Below are positions 32,888 to 41,477 of a stretch of DNA of 64,000 nt, piece after piece; the first letter of the stretch is position 1, and each line of letters opens with the position of its first letter. The notes under the pieces were generated by a model. That model worked only from the letters and a program-made list of their open reading frames with translations, had not been told where the DNA came from and searched no databases. This DNA is from Sphingorhabdus lacus (lineage in GTDB: Bacteria; Pseudomonadota; Alphaproteobacteria; Sphingomonadales; Sphingomonadaceae). The DNA lies in NCBI RefSeq assembly GCF_009768975.1, contig NZ_CP035733.1:2834001-2898000 (forward strand), in the 5' to 3' direction. The position numbers were made by a program, and so were the translations under genes.

Positions 32888-35305
32888 ATGATGGCTTGGC
32901 GGGGACCCGCAGCATGGGGCAAATATGAGCAGCGCGCGGGCGAACGCCTGCCGTATCGACGGCATGTCGATGACGTGACGCTGCAGCTGCGTGATGGCAG
33001 CTTGATGCGCGTGCTCCATTTAAATGGCCTGCCATTTGAAACGGAAGATGCGGACCATCTCAACCATACGCAGGCCGTTCGCGAGACAATTTTGCGAAGC
33101 ACGCTGGATGCACGCTTCATTGTCTATCACCACGTCATACGACGTCGCGTGTCGGCGGAAATGCCTTCGCAATATACGGGCGCCTTTTCTGCGCATTTGC
33201 AAGAGAAGTGGTCGTCACGTCTCGCTAAGCGAACCTTGTTTGCCAATGAACTTTTCCTGACGGTTTTGCGCCGTCCGCCGCGTGGTAAAGTTGGCTTGCT
33301 CGAAAGAATGCGCCGCCGGTTTAACCGCAACCATTTTGACGCGGTTTTTCAGGAGGAGTTGCGTGACCTCGACAGCGCAGTGATTGGCCTGAGCGCAGCG
33401 TTGCAACAATATGGCGTCCGCGATCTTGGTTGTTATGAAGGCGACGGCGGAACCTGTTCGGAACTGCTCGAGTTTTTGGCCGCTCTGTACAATGGTGAAA
33501 TGCGCGCGGTTTTGAAACCTGACGACGATGTCGATTTGGGGAATCATATTCCTTACAAGCGTGTCAGTTTTGGCTTGGACACGATCGAATATCGCGGCGC
33601 TGGTGGTTCCGAATTTGCGGCGATGATTTCTGTCAAAGACTATCCCGGTGAAACACGCGTCGGTATCCTCGATGATGTTCTGCGCCTGCCGCACGAATTT
33701 GCACTGACCGAAAGCTTCGCACCCGTCGACCGTCAGGTTGCCAAGGAGAGGATCGATCTGTCGCTGCGCCGATTGAAGGCAACCGATGAAGACGTGGCAG
33801 GCGAACGACGCGAAATGCTTGCCGCAAAGGACCAACTGATCGGAGGGCAGATTGGTTTTGGGATGCACCATCTGTCGCTTTCGGTTCGTGCAGACGACAT
33901 AACATCCTTGGATAAGGCAGCGGCAAAGGCAGTTGCGGCACTTGCGGATTTCGGTTCCATCGGTGTTCGCGAAGATGTGAATCTGGAACCTGCCTTTTGG
34001 GCGCAGTTTCCCGGCAACGAAATGTATATTGCCCGCGGAGCGATGATCTCAACTATCAATGCGGCAAGCTTCATCTCAATGCATGGCTTTCCGATGGGGC
34101 AACCCAAGGGGAACCATTGGGGCGACGCAATTACCATTTTCGAAACCACCAGCGCGACACCCTATTTCTTCAATTTCCACGAAGGCGACTTGGGCCATTT
34201 CAGTATTATCGGGCCATCCGGATCCGGTAAAACGGTGGTGATGAATTTCCTCACCGCGCAGGCGCAGAAGCTTGAGCCGCGGACCATCCTGTTCGACAAG
34301 GATCGCGGTGCCGAGATTTTCTTGCGGTCACTGGGCGGGAACTATGTCGAATTGCGCCCAGGCATTTCGACCGGATTTAATCCGCTGCGTCTTCCTGACA
34401 GTCCGGTGAACCGTGCATTTTTGCGCGACTGGTTGGCATGTCTTCTGGCCCCGGAGCAGGGGGGCATGTCACCCGCCGATGAAACGCTCATCGCGTCGGC
34501 TGTCGACGCAAGTTTTGAACAGGGCGAACATCTGCGCACCTTGCGCCATCTCGGCGAATTGCTTGGCGGAACGAAACGGCCCGAAGAGGGTGATTTGCAA
34601 TCCCGGTTGCGTCCCTGGCTGGACCGCAGCGACAGAGGCTGGGTGTTCGACAATGATCAGGACGGCCTTGATCTTTCGAACCGCATCATAGGCTTTGATA
34701 TGACAGCCCTGCTTGATCAGCCTGCTATTCGTACAGCGGTCATGATGTACCTCTTCCACCGTGTCGATGAACGACTGGATGGAAGTCCCGCGATGATCAT
34801 GATCGATGAGGGCTGGAAAGTACTGGACGATCCGGTTTTTGCAGCACGGCTACGCGATTGGTTGAAGACATTGCGTAAACGCAATGCGATTGTCGGTTTC
34901 GGCACGCAGAGCGCGCGGGACGCCCTAGATAGCAAGGTATCATCGGCGATTGTCGAGCAAACCGCGACGCAGATATTCATGCCCAACAGCCGCGCAAAGC
35001 CCGAGGATTATTGCGGTGGTTTTGGTTTGAGCGACCATGAGTTGTCGCTCGTTCGAACTCTGCCTGTTCACAGCCGGTGCTTCTTGATCCGGAAACCCAA
35101 TCACAGCGTGGTTGTCCGTCTTGATTTGGGCCAGATGCCTGACATTCTGACTATACTGTCCGGCCGCGAGTCCAGCGTGCGGGCGCTGGACAGTTTACGC
35201 GAAAGCTACGGCGACAAGCCTGAAAAATGGTATGAGCATCTGACCAAGACGCCGTGGCCGGGTGATCCGAACATCTTGCTCGATTTGTCGGAATTCGCCC
35301 AATGA
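32888..35305 (+). CDS. virB4: VirB4-like secretion ATPase
   Basis: 805 residues, the usual VirB4 length. The Walker A loop is GPSGSGKT at about residues 441-448 and the Walker B is MIMIDEGWK at about 635-643. The CagE/TrbE N-terminal domain and a C-terminal RecA-like domain with TQSARDALDSK are recognisable. It powers pilus or channel assembly at the inner membrane. Its end overlaps the VirB6 gene by 4 bases (ATGA). Two consecutive ATG codons open the frame. Confidence 0.93.
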   Translation: MMAWRGPAAWGKYEQRAGERLPYRRHVDDVTLQLRDGSLMRVLHLNGLPFETEDADHLNHTQAVRETILRSTLDARFIVYHHVIRRRVSAEMPSQYTGAFSAHLQEKWSSRLAKRTLFANELFLTVLRRPPRGKVGLLERMRRRFNRNHFDAVFQEELRDLDSAVIGLSAALQQYGVRDLGCYEGDGGTCSELLEFLAALYNGEMRAVLKPDDDVDLGNHIPYKRVSFGLDTIEYRGAGGSEFAAMISVKDYPGETRVGILDDVLRLPHEFALTESFAPVDRQVAKERIDLSLRRLKATDEDVAGERREMLAAKDQLIGGQIGFGMHHLSLSVRADDITSLDKAAAKAVAALADFGSIGVREDVNLEPAFWAQFPGNEMYIARGAMISTINAASFISMHGFPMGQPKGNHWGDAITIFETTSATPYFFNFHEGDLGHFSIIGPSGSGKTVVMNFLTAQAQKLEPRTILFDKDRGAEIFLRSLGGNYVELRPGISTGFNPLRLPDSPVNRAFLRDWLACLLAPEQGGMSPADETLIASAVDASFEQGEHLRTLRHLGELLGGTKRPEEGDLQSRLRPWLDRSDRGWVFDNDQDGLDLSNRIIGFDMTALLDQPAIRTAVMMYLFHRVDERLDGSPAMIMIDEGWKVLDDPVFAARLRDWLKTLRKRNAIVGFGTQSARDALDSKVSSAIVEQTATQIFMPNSRAKPEDYCGGFGLSDHELSLVRTLPVHSRCFLIRKPNHSVVVRLDLGQMPDILTILSGRESSVRALDSLRESYGDKPEKWYEHLTKTPWPGDPNILLDLSEFAQ

Positions 35306-36516
35306 GCCAGTTCTGCCAACCGACTGGCTTGAAAGAGCAAGGGATAACCGCCGGGCTGCAGTATATTGACTGCAACAGCGAGCGTATCATTGAATATGCG
35401 TTCAACCGCTTTTTCGGCCCCGGCGGCGCGCTTGGTTGGGCGCTGACAACTATACTGACCATATATGTGGCGTTAATTGCGTTCCGCCTTCTCAGCGGTC
35501 GTGGTCGTCTTTCGGCCTTGCCTCCGCGCATTCTTGGCCTCGGGCTTATCCTGACATTTGCGACCAGTTGGATTGGATATCAAAGCTTCGTCCTCAATAT
35601 CGCGTTGGGCGCTCCGGAAGAACTGGCCAAGATACTTTTGAACACCAAAGGCAGCGCGACCTATATGTTCTCGCGGCAGTTGGACATCATGTTCCAGGCA
35701 ATTGCACAAGTTGCCTTGCAATCGCGCACCGCAGGCGTTGGACCGGAGGGTGCGGCCGGCGTCATGTCGGCAGAAGGCGACTTGCTCTGGCTCGGCGCTT
35801 TGATGCTTTTGCTGGGCACGGTTGGTGTCCTCATAGTCGCGCGCATGGCCTTGGCCCTGATGCTGGCATTGGGACCCATTTTCATCATATTGGCCTTGTT
35901 TTCTGGTACACGTGGGTTGTTTGTCGGCTGGATGAAAGCTGTCGTCATGCTCGCCGTGACGCCCTTGTTCGCGGTTCTGCTGGGTGGCGGAACGCTGGCG
36001 CTGATCCGACCCTTGGTGGTGGAATTGGCTAAGTTGAACGGTGAGATTGATATGCGCATCGCGGTGAACATATTTCTCGCGGCGTCCGTTCATGTTGCGC
36101 TGATGCTGATGGCCATCAAATTATCGACAACACTTGTCTCCGGCTGGCGCCTTCCCTGGGCAGAACCAGAGGCTGGCGCATCAAGTTCCGACAACGCAAA
36201 TGCTGCGAGTGCCGCTGCCGCCGTTGCGGCATCCTCCATGGCTGCATCGGCGCCCGCATCATCGGTAGAGTCCGGGCCAGATCAACGGACGCAATCGATC
36301 CTGCGTGCGGTCGATCAATCGGCTATGCCATCGCCGGCATCAGAGACATCGGAACGCGCGGGCTTCGCCCGAAACTTTTCCGTTAATACCGGCGACATGG
36401 TGAGCAGTGTAGGCACGGGTAAACGGGAATCGAATGATGTTACACAAGCACTGGGTCGCAAATTCCGACCCGCAACTATTGGCGCTGTGCGTTTAAAGCG
36501 GGAAAGTACGGTATGA
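35302..36516 (+). CDS. virB6: VirB6/TrbL-like polytopic membrane protein
   Basis: 404 residues. About six hydrophobic segments lie between residues 45 and 290, with the TrbL/VirB6 region VARMALALMLALGPIFIILALF near residue 190. The last 110 residues or so are an Ala/Ser-rich low-complexity tail with a basic end. VirB6 forms part of the inner-membrane channel. There is no room for virB5 between it and virB4. It overlaps virB9 by 4 bases, skipping the positions where virB7 and virB8 normally stand. Confidence 0.86.
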   Translation: MSQFCQPTGLKEQGITAGLQYIDCNSERIIEYAFNRFFGPGGALGWALTTILTIYVALIAFRLLSGRGRLSALPPRILGLGLILTFATSWIGYQSFVLNIALGAPEELAKILLNTKGSATYMFSRQLDIMFQAIAQVALQSRTAGVGPEGAAGVMSAEGDLLWLGALMLLLGTVGVLIVARMALALMLALGPIFIILALFSGTRGLFVGWMKAVVMLAVTPLFAVLLGGGTLALIRPLVVELAKLNGEIDMRIAVNIFLAASVHVALMLMAIKLSTTLVSGWRLPWAEPEAGASSSDNANAASAAAAVAASSMAASAPASSVESGPDQRTQSILRAVDQSAMPSPASETSERAGFARNFSVNTGDMVSSVGTGKRESNDVTQALGRKFRPATIGAVRLKRESTV

Positions 36517-37283
36517 GCAAGTTGCGACGCCCTGTTTTTCTGATGGCGCTACTCGTTTTTGTCGCCTTCGGCCTTCAGCCGTCCTTTGCAATGCAAAGCG
36601 CTGATAGTCGCGTCGTTGAACGCCATTACTCGCCAGAGACAGTCTATCCCATCGCAGGCGTTATGGGCATTCAGACCGCGATATTATTTGGGGAAGAAGA
36701 GCGGATTGAAAATATCGCCGTTGGCGATGGTTCCAATTGGCAGATTACGCCGAACAAACGTGCGAACATTCTGTTCATCAAGCCTATCGCAACAAAGAAG
36801 GTCACCAATCTGACCGTGGTCACGGACCGTCGAACCTATTTGTTCGAGCTGAATTCGACCAATCCGAAGGCAGTGCCCATTTACACGATGCGCTTCATCT
36901 ATCCGCCCGATCCGGTTGTATCGGAAGTTCCGGACCTGACCGGTATTCCACCTGAAGCGCTCAGTGAGACGGCGACCGACCCGTCACCTAAGATCAATTT
37001 AAGCTGGGCCAAGAGTGGGAAGGAAAGCCTATGGCCAAGTGAAATATTCGATGATGGCACTTTGACCTATCTGCGTTGGCCCAAAGCAGTTTCTCCGCCA
37101 GCGATCTATTCGATTAGCGCCGACGGCACGGAAAGCCTTGTGAATCAACTCGCGCAGAATGATTATTTTGTTATTGATTTCGTACCCAGCGCATTGATGC
37201 TTCGTTTGGGTAAGGCCAGAGCGCGGTTGGATAGGATAACCTTACCCGATCCTGTTCAGCCTAAAATGGAGAACGGGAATTGA
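36513..37283 (+). CDS. virB9: VirB9/CagX-like outer-membrane core protein
   Basis: 256 residues with a signal peptide of about 26 residues (ending SFA). The N-terminal domain shows the CagX pattern (VYPIAGVMGIQTAILF, ERIENIAVGDGSNWQI) and TNLTVVTDRRTYLFEL. The C-terminal domain has LRWPKAVSPPAIYSI and DYFVIDFVPSALMLRLG, the part that normally binds VirB7. No VirB7 lipoprotein gene is next to it, so the core complex may use another lipoprotein or none. Confidence 0.9.
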   Translation: MSKLRRPVFLMALLVFVAFGLQPSFAMQSADSRVVERHYSPETVYPIAGVMGIQTAILFGEEERIENIAVGDGSNWQITPNKRANILFIKPIATKKVTNLTVVTDRRTYLFELNSTNPKAVPIYTMRFIYPPDPVVSEVPDLTGIPPEALSETATDPSPKINLSWAKSGKESLWPSEIFDDGTLTYLRWPKAVSPPAIYSISADGTESLVNQLAQNDYFVIDFVPSALMLRLGKARARLDRITLPDPVQPKMENGN

Positions 37284-38428
37284 AAACGATCACGAAAGGC
37301 ATCCATGATGAGCGTGATCCAAGGACTACGCTTGATGATGAAAGCCTCGAAGAGGCATCGACCAACCGTTTTCCGGTAGTCGCAAACCAGAAGCGCGGCA
37401 AAGACGGCTTTGCGATTTGGGGCGGCATGTTTGGTGCCGTGGCGTTAGGCGCGCTGACTCTCTATTTAATGTCCGAGGCGCGACAGACCGCAAGCCCCCA
37501 ACCAAAACAGGACGAAGAAATGCCGGCAATTGCCGAGCTTCAGCCGCCAAATGTTCCGCAAAATGCAGTGACGCTGGTTGATCCATTGGGTAATTCGGTC
37601 ATGGGTGTGCAGCCAAGTACGGTGCCCGGTGGCCAGAGTGTGCCTCCAGTTACTCCGCCGCCAATGGCAACTGTTCTGCCGTCCCCTTCAACAAATTATG
37701 AACCTAGAACGACCGATCCGCGCTCCCCGGCGCTTATATTGGACGATTATGCCGACCGTTTGCAGCGACGCAATGCCAGCCGCCAGGCATCGGCCGGCGA
37801 CGTGCAAACCACGCCAATCGGTTTGAACAATGACGAACTTTTCGGAATGCGCGCTGGCGAAGGCGGAAGCAGCAGTGCGACGCCCATGGCGAACCCGGCT
37901 GCTACGATCGTTGCAGGGACTCTCATTCCGGCGGTTCTGGAAACAGCGATAAACTCCGACTTGCCTGGATATACCCGTGCTTTCGTCAGTCAGGATGTCC
38001 GAAGTTTTGACAACAAGACTGTCCTGTTACCGCGCGGGTCGCGCTTGATCGGGCAATATAAAAGCGGCGTCGCCGCCGGGCAGAAGCGTGCCTATGTCAT
38101 TTGGACGCGCGCGATACGCCCCGATGGAATATCCATCGACCTGGGTTCACCCGGAACGGACGGGGCCGGGCAAACCGGGCTGCCCGGTAAAGTGAACAGC
38201 CATTTCTTCCAGCGTTTTGGTGCTGCGATTCTGTTGTCAGTGGTGGGTGCGCTTGGCTCGCGATCAAATGATGGCGTGGTGATCGCATCCGGCACCAGCG
38301 CGGCGTCTGTGGCGGCGCAGAGTAGTGCCAACATACCACCTACTATCCGCGTGGTGCAGGGACAGGCTGTTAAGATCTTTGTGGCGCGGGATTTGGACTT
38401 TACTGACGCCCTGGGTGCCAATCTTTGA
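37280..38428 (+). CDS. virB10: VirB10/TrbI-like core protein, TTG start
   Basis: 382 residues. An N-terminal cytoplasmic part is followed by a single membrane segment at about residues 50-66, a Pro-rich periplasmic linker, and the TrbI beta-barrel domain. The latter includes GTLIPAVLETAINSD, LLPRGSRLIGQY and SHFFQRFGAAILLSVVG, the outer-membrane antenna helices. VirB10 spans both membranes and gates the channel. The start is a TTG overlapping the virB9 stop (TTGA), preceded by GGAGAACGGGA; no ATG closer to the stop fits. Confidence 0.9.
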   Translation: MKTITKGIHDERDPRTTLDDESLEEASTNRFPVVANQKRGKDGFAIWGGMFGAVALGALTLYLMSEARQTASPQPKQDEEMPAIAELQPPNVPQNAVTLVDPLGNSVMGVQPSTVPGGQSVPPVTPPPMATVLPSPSTNYEPRTTDPRSPALILDDYADRLQRRNASRQASAGDVQTTPIGLNNDELFGMRAGEGGSSSATPMANPAATIVAGTLIPAVLETAINSDLPGYTRAFVSQDVRSFDNKTVLLPRGSRLIGQYKSGVAAGQKRAYVIWTRAIRPDGISIDLGSPGTDGAGQTGLPGKVNSHFFQRFGAAILLSVVGALGSRSNDGVVIASGTSAASVAAQSSANIPPTIRVVQGQAVKIFVARDLDFTDALGANL

Positions 38429-39414
38429 GCGTTCGGCCGGTCACACCTGAGGACAGCGGCGAGAAGGTCGCGCAGTCTTATCTCGAGGCCTATTTTGCGC
38501 CACTTCAGCCGTGGCTGAACCAGGATGATGTAACCGAAATACTGATCAACCGCCCCGGCGAAATATGGGTGGAGCGCGCTGGCCCCGGCAAAATGGAATG
38601 CGCACTTGTGCCGCAAATTGATAGCCGATTGATTGAACGACTGGCCACACAAATTGCCCGTGTGAACAACCAGGGCGTGAACCGGGAGAACCCTCTGCTA
38701 TCCGCCGTGCTCGAAGACGGTGCCCGTGTGCAGGTTATCGCGCCGTCAGCAACGCGCGGCGACTGGGTCATCGCCATCCGCCGCCACAAGATCAAGGCGA
38801 TGCCGCTCTCGGCCTTTTCCACGAAGCTTGCCCCGGCCGCCGAGCCGGCGGTCATGCTGGCCAAAAGCGACCCGATCGCCTTTCTGCAGCAGGCTATCCA
38901 TGCCCGTAAAACCATCCTGATCAGCGGCGGTACATCGACGGGTAAAACAAGCTTCCTCAATGCGCTCCTCGCCGAAGTGCCCATGTCCGAGCGTATCGTT
39001 CTGGTGGAAGACACGCCGGAAATACGCTTGTCGCACCCCAACTCGGTTGGCTTGGTTGCGATGAAGGGCGATATGGGCGTCGCGCGCATCAACACAAATG
39101 ACCTGTTGCAGGCCGCGTTACGCCTGCGGCCCGACCGTATCGTGCTGGGTGAGTTGCGCGGCAGCGAATCCGTCAGCTTTCTGCGCGCAATCAACACCGG
39201 TCATCCCGGAAGCTTTTCTACTATCCACGCCAACTCACCACGTGGTGCCATCGAGCAGTTGGCGTTGATGGTGATGCAATCGGGAATCGGGCTGAGTCGT
39301 CAGGATGTGATCGAATATGCCCGCTTTGTGATCGATATTGTGGTCCAATTAGAGCGTCAGGAAGGCAAAAGGGGTATCAGTTCCATTGTGATGACGCGAG
39401 ACCTGGATTTGTAG
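38425..39414 (+). CDS. virB11: VirB11-like secretion ATPase, TTG start
   Basis: 329 residues. Walker A GGTSTGKTS at about residues 168-176; the Asp box (VLVEDTPEI) near 190; Walker B and the LRPDRIVLGELRG motif near 235; and the His box (TGHPGSFSTIHAN) near 260. It is a hexameric traffic ATPase of the GSPII_E family at the inner membrane. Start is TTG in a TTGA overlap with virB10, the same arrangement as the virB9/virB10 junction. It is the last gene of the operon; no virD4 follows. Confidence 0.92.
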   Translation: MSVRPVTPEDSGEKVAQSYLEAYFAPLQPWLNQDDVTEILINRPGEIWVERAGPGKMECALVPQIDSRLIERLATQIARVNNQGVNRENPLLSAVLEDGARVQVIAPSATRGDWVIAIRRHKIKAMPLSAFSTKLAPAAEPAVMLAKSDPIAFLQQAIHARKTILISGGTSTGKTSFLNALLAEVPMSERIVLVEDTPEIRLSHPNSVGLVAMKGDMGVARINTNDLLQAALRLRPDRIVLGELRGSESVSFLRAINTGHPGSFSTIHANSPRGAIEQLALMVMQSGIGLSRQDVIEYARFVIDIVVQLERQEGKRGISSIVMTRDLDL

Positions 39415-39574
39415 GTTCTGCTTGGCCGTTTGGGTTAAGTGGCGGAATGATACTGACTTTGTTGTAAGCGGCTCTCTATGCTCCAAAAATGGCGTTAATC
39501 TGCCATTCATGAGCATTTTCAACTGACCGATAATAAACAACGTGTGGCCGACGCGCTGTTTCTTTCACAGTTTG

Positions 39575-39582
39575 TTAACCAT
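39575..39582 (+). promoter_or_regulatory. CtrA-like half-site TTAACCAT
   Basis: Exact TTAACCAT in the 263-base gap between virB11 and the beta-helix lipoprotein gene, 96 bases before the chosen start at 39678. It is a member of the intergenic set listed in the findings. Confidence 0.42.
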
Positions 39583-39677
39583 AATCGCCTACTTCTAATT
39601 AGGTAACTTCGCATACTCGATGCTTACAAAGAAACAAAGGCACGGGTCCAATCCATATGGCCAGAGGTCGCAAACCA

Positions 39678-41429
39678 ATGCAACGTCGCGGACGCATCGT
39701 CGTCGGTTCTTCTACACTTGTCTTCGCTCTCGCTCTGTCGGGTTGCGGCGGCGGTGGTGCTGGTGGCGGTAGCGGTAGCGCACCACCATCGAGCTCGACA
39801 CCTCCCCCTCCTGTTGTAGTGGTCCCGCCCACGCCTTCTCCGCCACCAGCGGAGGTACCGCCTCCGTCGCCTCCGCCGACAACAACGCCGCCGCCGTCAC
39901 CACCTCCGACGCCGGCTCCGCCGCCCGCGCCTCCTCCACCACCACCACCACCACCACCTCCTCCTCCGGTGCCGGTACCACCGCCACCGCCACCGCCGGC
40001 ACCCCCACCTCCGCCTCCTCCAACGACGGCAGGCGTCTATAGCCCATCCAAGTTACCGGACGGACGGCAGCGTGCATTTCCGACCGCGCAAGGATTTGGT
40101 GCTGCCGCAACAGGTGGCCGTGGCGGACGTGTGATTCCCGTGACTACACTCGCCGATTCGGGCGCAGGTTCGCTGCGCGAATGCATGATGGCGACTGGTG
40201 CACGCACATGCGTTTTCCGCGTATCGGGCACTATTGTTCTCAATTCACAGATCAAGCCAACGTCCGGCAATTTGACCGTTGCCGGTCAGACTGCGCCGGG
40301 TGGCGGGATCGCGATCCGCAATGATCCGTCAAACCTGACCGGATCGCCCATTTATCTGTCGCAGCCAAATAACATTATCCGCCACATCCGGATCCGTCCC
40401 GGCGCAACCAGCGGGACAAAGCAGGACACTACCGACAGTATCACGGTTGATGCAGGTGCGGATTATACCATCATCGACCATGTCTCTCTATCTTGGGCGA
40501 CCGACGAGCCATTCAATTCGACCAAGGCTTCGGCAAATATCACCGTGCAATGGTCACTTGTCTATGAAGGTCTGAGCAAATCGACACATATTCAGGGCGA
40601 ACATGCCAAGGGAATGTTTGTCGAAGGCAGCAATATTACAGTGCATCATGTGCTGGTCGCGCATGCGACTGACCGCATGCCCAATGCGGGTGTCGGCAGC
40701 CGCGTCGATTTTGTGAATATTGTGAGCTACAATATGAAGGAAAAGGCGCACCAATATTTCTCGATGCTGCAAAAGCAGGGCAGCGCCACCAGCGGTTTGA
40801 CCCGTCAGGCGAATATTGTGGGCAACTGGGTATCCATGGGCCCCAATTCGATGCGCGGTACGTCGATTTACGGCGGGAATTACGACGAGCAATATTCGAC
40901 CAATCCGGGATTTGCCCAATTTTACCTGTCGGGCAATATTGACGGGCGTCGCCAGTCGACGAGTCTGGATGATCGCCTCTTCTTCGATCCGGCCGATTGG
41001 CGTTATATCCAAAGCAGCCCCATCGGGTTGTTGTCGGTCGAACTCTTCTCCTCTGCCGCACAAGGTGTGCGCGACGTCACCTCTTTCGCAGGCGCCTTTC
41101 CACGGGACATTTCCGACCAGCGCGTGCTGCTTGATTTCCTCAACTGCCGCGGTTCGATTATTGATGACCCGAGCCAAGTTGGCGGTTGGCCATCATTGGC
41201 TACAGGCACGCCCTATGCGGATGCGGACGGCGATGGCATGGACGATGTTTGGGAAGCTTCCCGCGGCGTGAGCAGTGGCACGGCGGATGCCGATGGCGAT
41301 GGTTACACCAATTTGGAAGAATTTCTGAACGAATTGGCGGGTGACCAAGACTCTGCGGGCAACCTGATCAATCGTGTAGGTGCAGGCTCAGGTGTTGTAC
41401 CTGCTCCGAACTGCGGTATCGCTGTCTGA
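39678..41429 (+). CDS. pectate-lyase-like beta-helix lipoprotein with long Pro-rich linker (paralog 2)
   Basis: 583 residues. A lipoprotein signal (LALSGCGGGG) puts the mature N terminus at a Cys near residue 20. A Gly/Ser patch and about 80 residues of Pro-rich sequence follow, then the beta-helix domain with the same signature residues as paralogs 1 and 3 (GGRGGRVIPVTTLADSGAGS, DHVSLSWATDE). The C terminus has calcium loops DADGDGMDD and DADGDGYTNLEEF. The linker would hold the domain away from the membrane, either through the periplasm or on the surface. AGAGG upstream supports ATG 39678; ATG 39657 is an alternative. It follows virB11 by 263 bases in the same direction. Confidence 0.83.
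   Translation: MQRRGRIVVGSSTLVFALALSGCGGGGAGGGSGSAPPSSSTPPPPVVVVPPTPSPPPAEVPPPSPPPTTTPPPSPPPTPAPPPAPPPPPPPPPPPPPVPVPPPPPPPAPPPPPPPTTAGVYSPSKLPDGRQRAFPTAQGFGAAATGGRGGRVIPVTTLADSGAGSLRECMMATGARTCVFRVSGTIVLNSQIKPTSGNLTVAGQTAPGGGIAIRNDPSNLTGSPIYLSQPNNIIRHIRIRPGATSGTKQDTTDSITVDAGADYTIIDHVSLSWATDEPFNSTKASANITVQWSLVYEGLSKSTHIQGEHAKGMFVEGSNITVHHVLVAHATDRMPNAGVGSRVDFVNIVSYNMKEKAHQYFSMLQKQGSATSGLTRQANIVGNWVSMGPNSMRGTSIYGGNYDEQYSTNPGFAQFYLSGNIDGRRQSTSLDDRLFFDPADWRYIQSSPIGLLSVELFSSAAQGVRDVTSFAGAFPRDISDQRVLLDFLNCRGSIIDDPSQVGGWPSLATGTPYADADGDGMDDVWEASRGVSSGTADADGDGYTNLEEFLNELAGDQDSAGNLINRVGAGSGVVPAPNCGIAV
39782..40023 (+). repeat. low-complexity CCN-repeat tract encoding the Pro-rich linker
   Basis: A run of CCA/CCT/CCG/CCC codons broken by Ser, Thr, Val and Ala codons. 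The longest uninterrupted poly-Pro stretch is 13 residues. Triplet-based slippage would change linker length in frame. The paralogs at 12099 and 41478 lack this tract. Confidence 0.85.
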
Positions 41430-41477
41430 CTAATTCCAGGGCGGGGACACGCATGTCTCTTCCAGCCACATCGAGCG

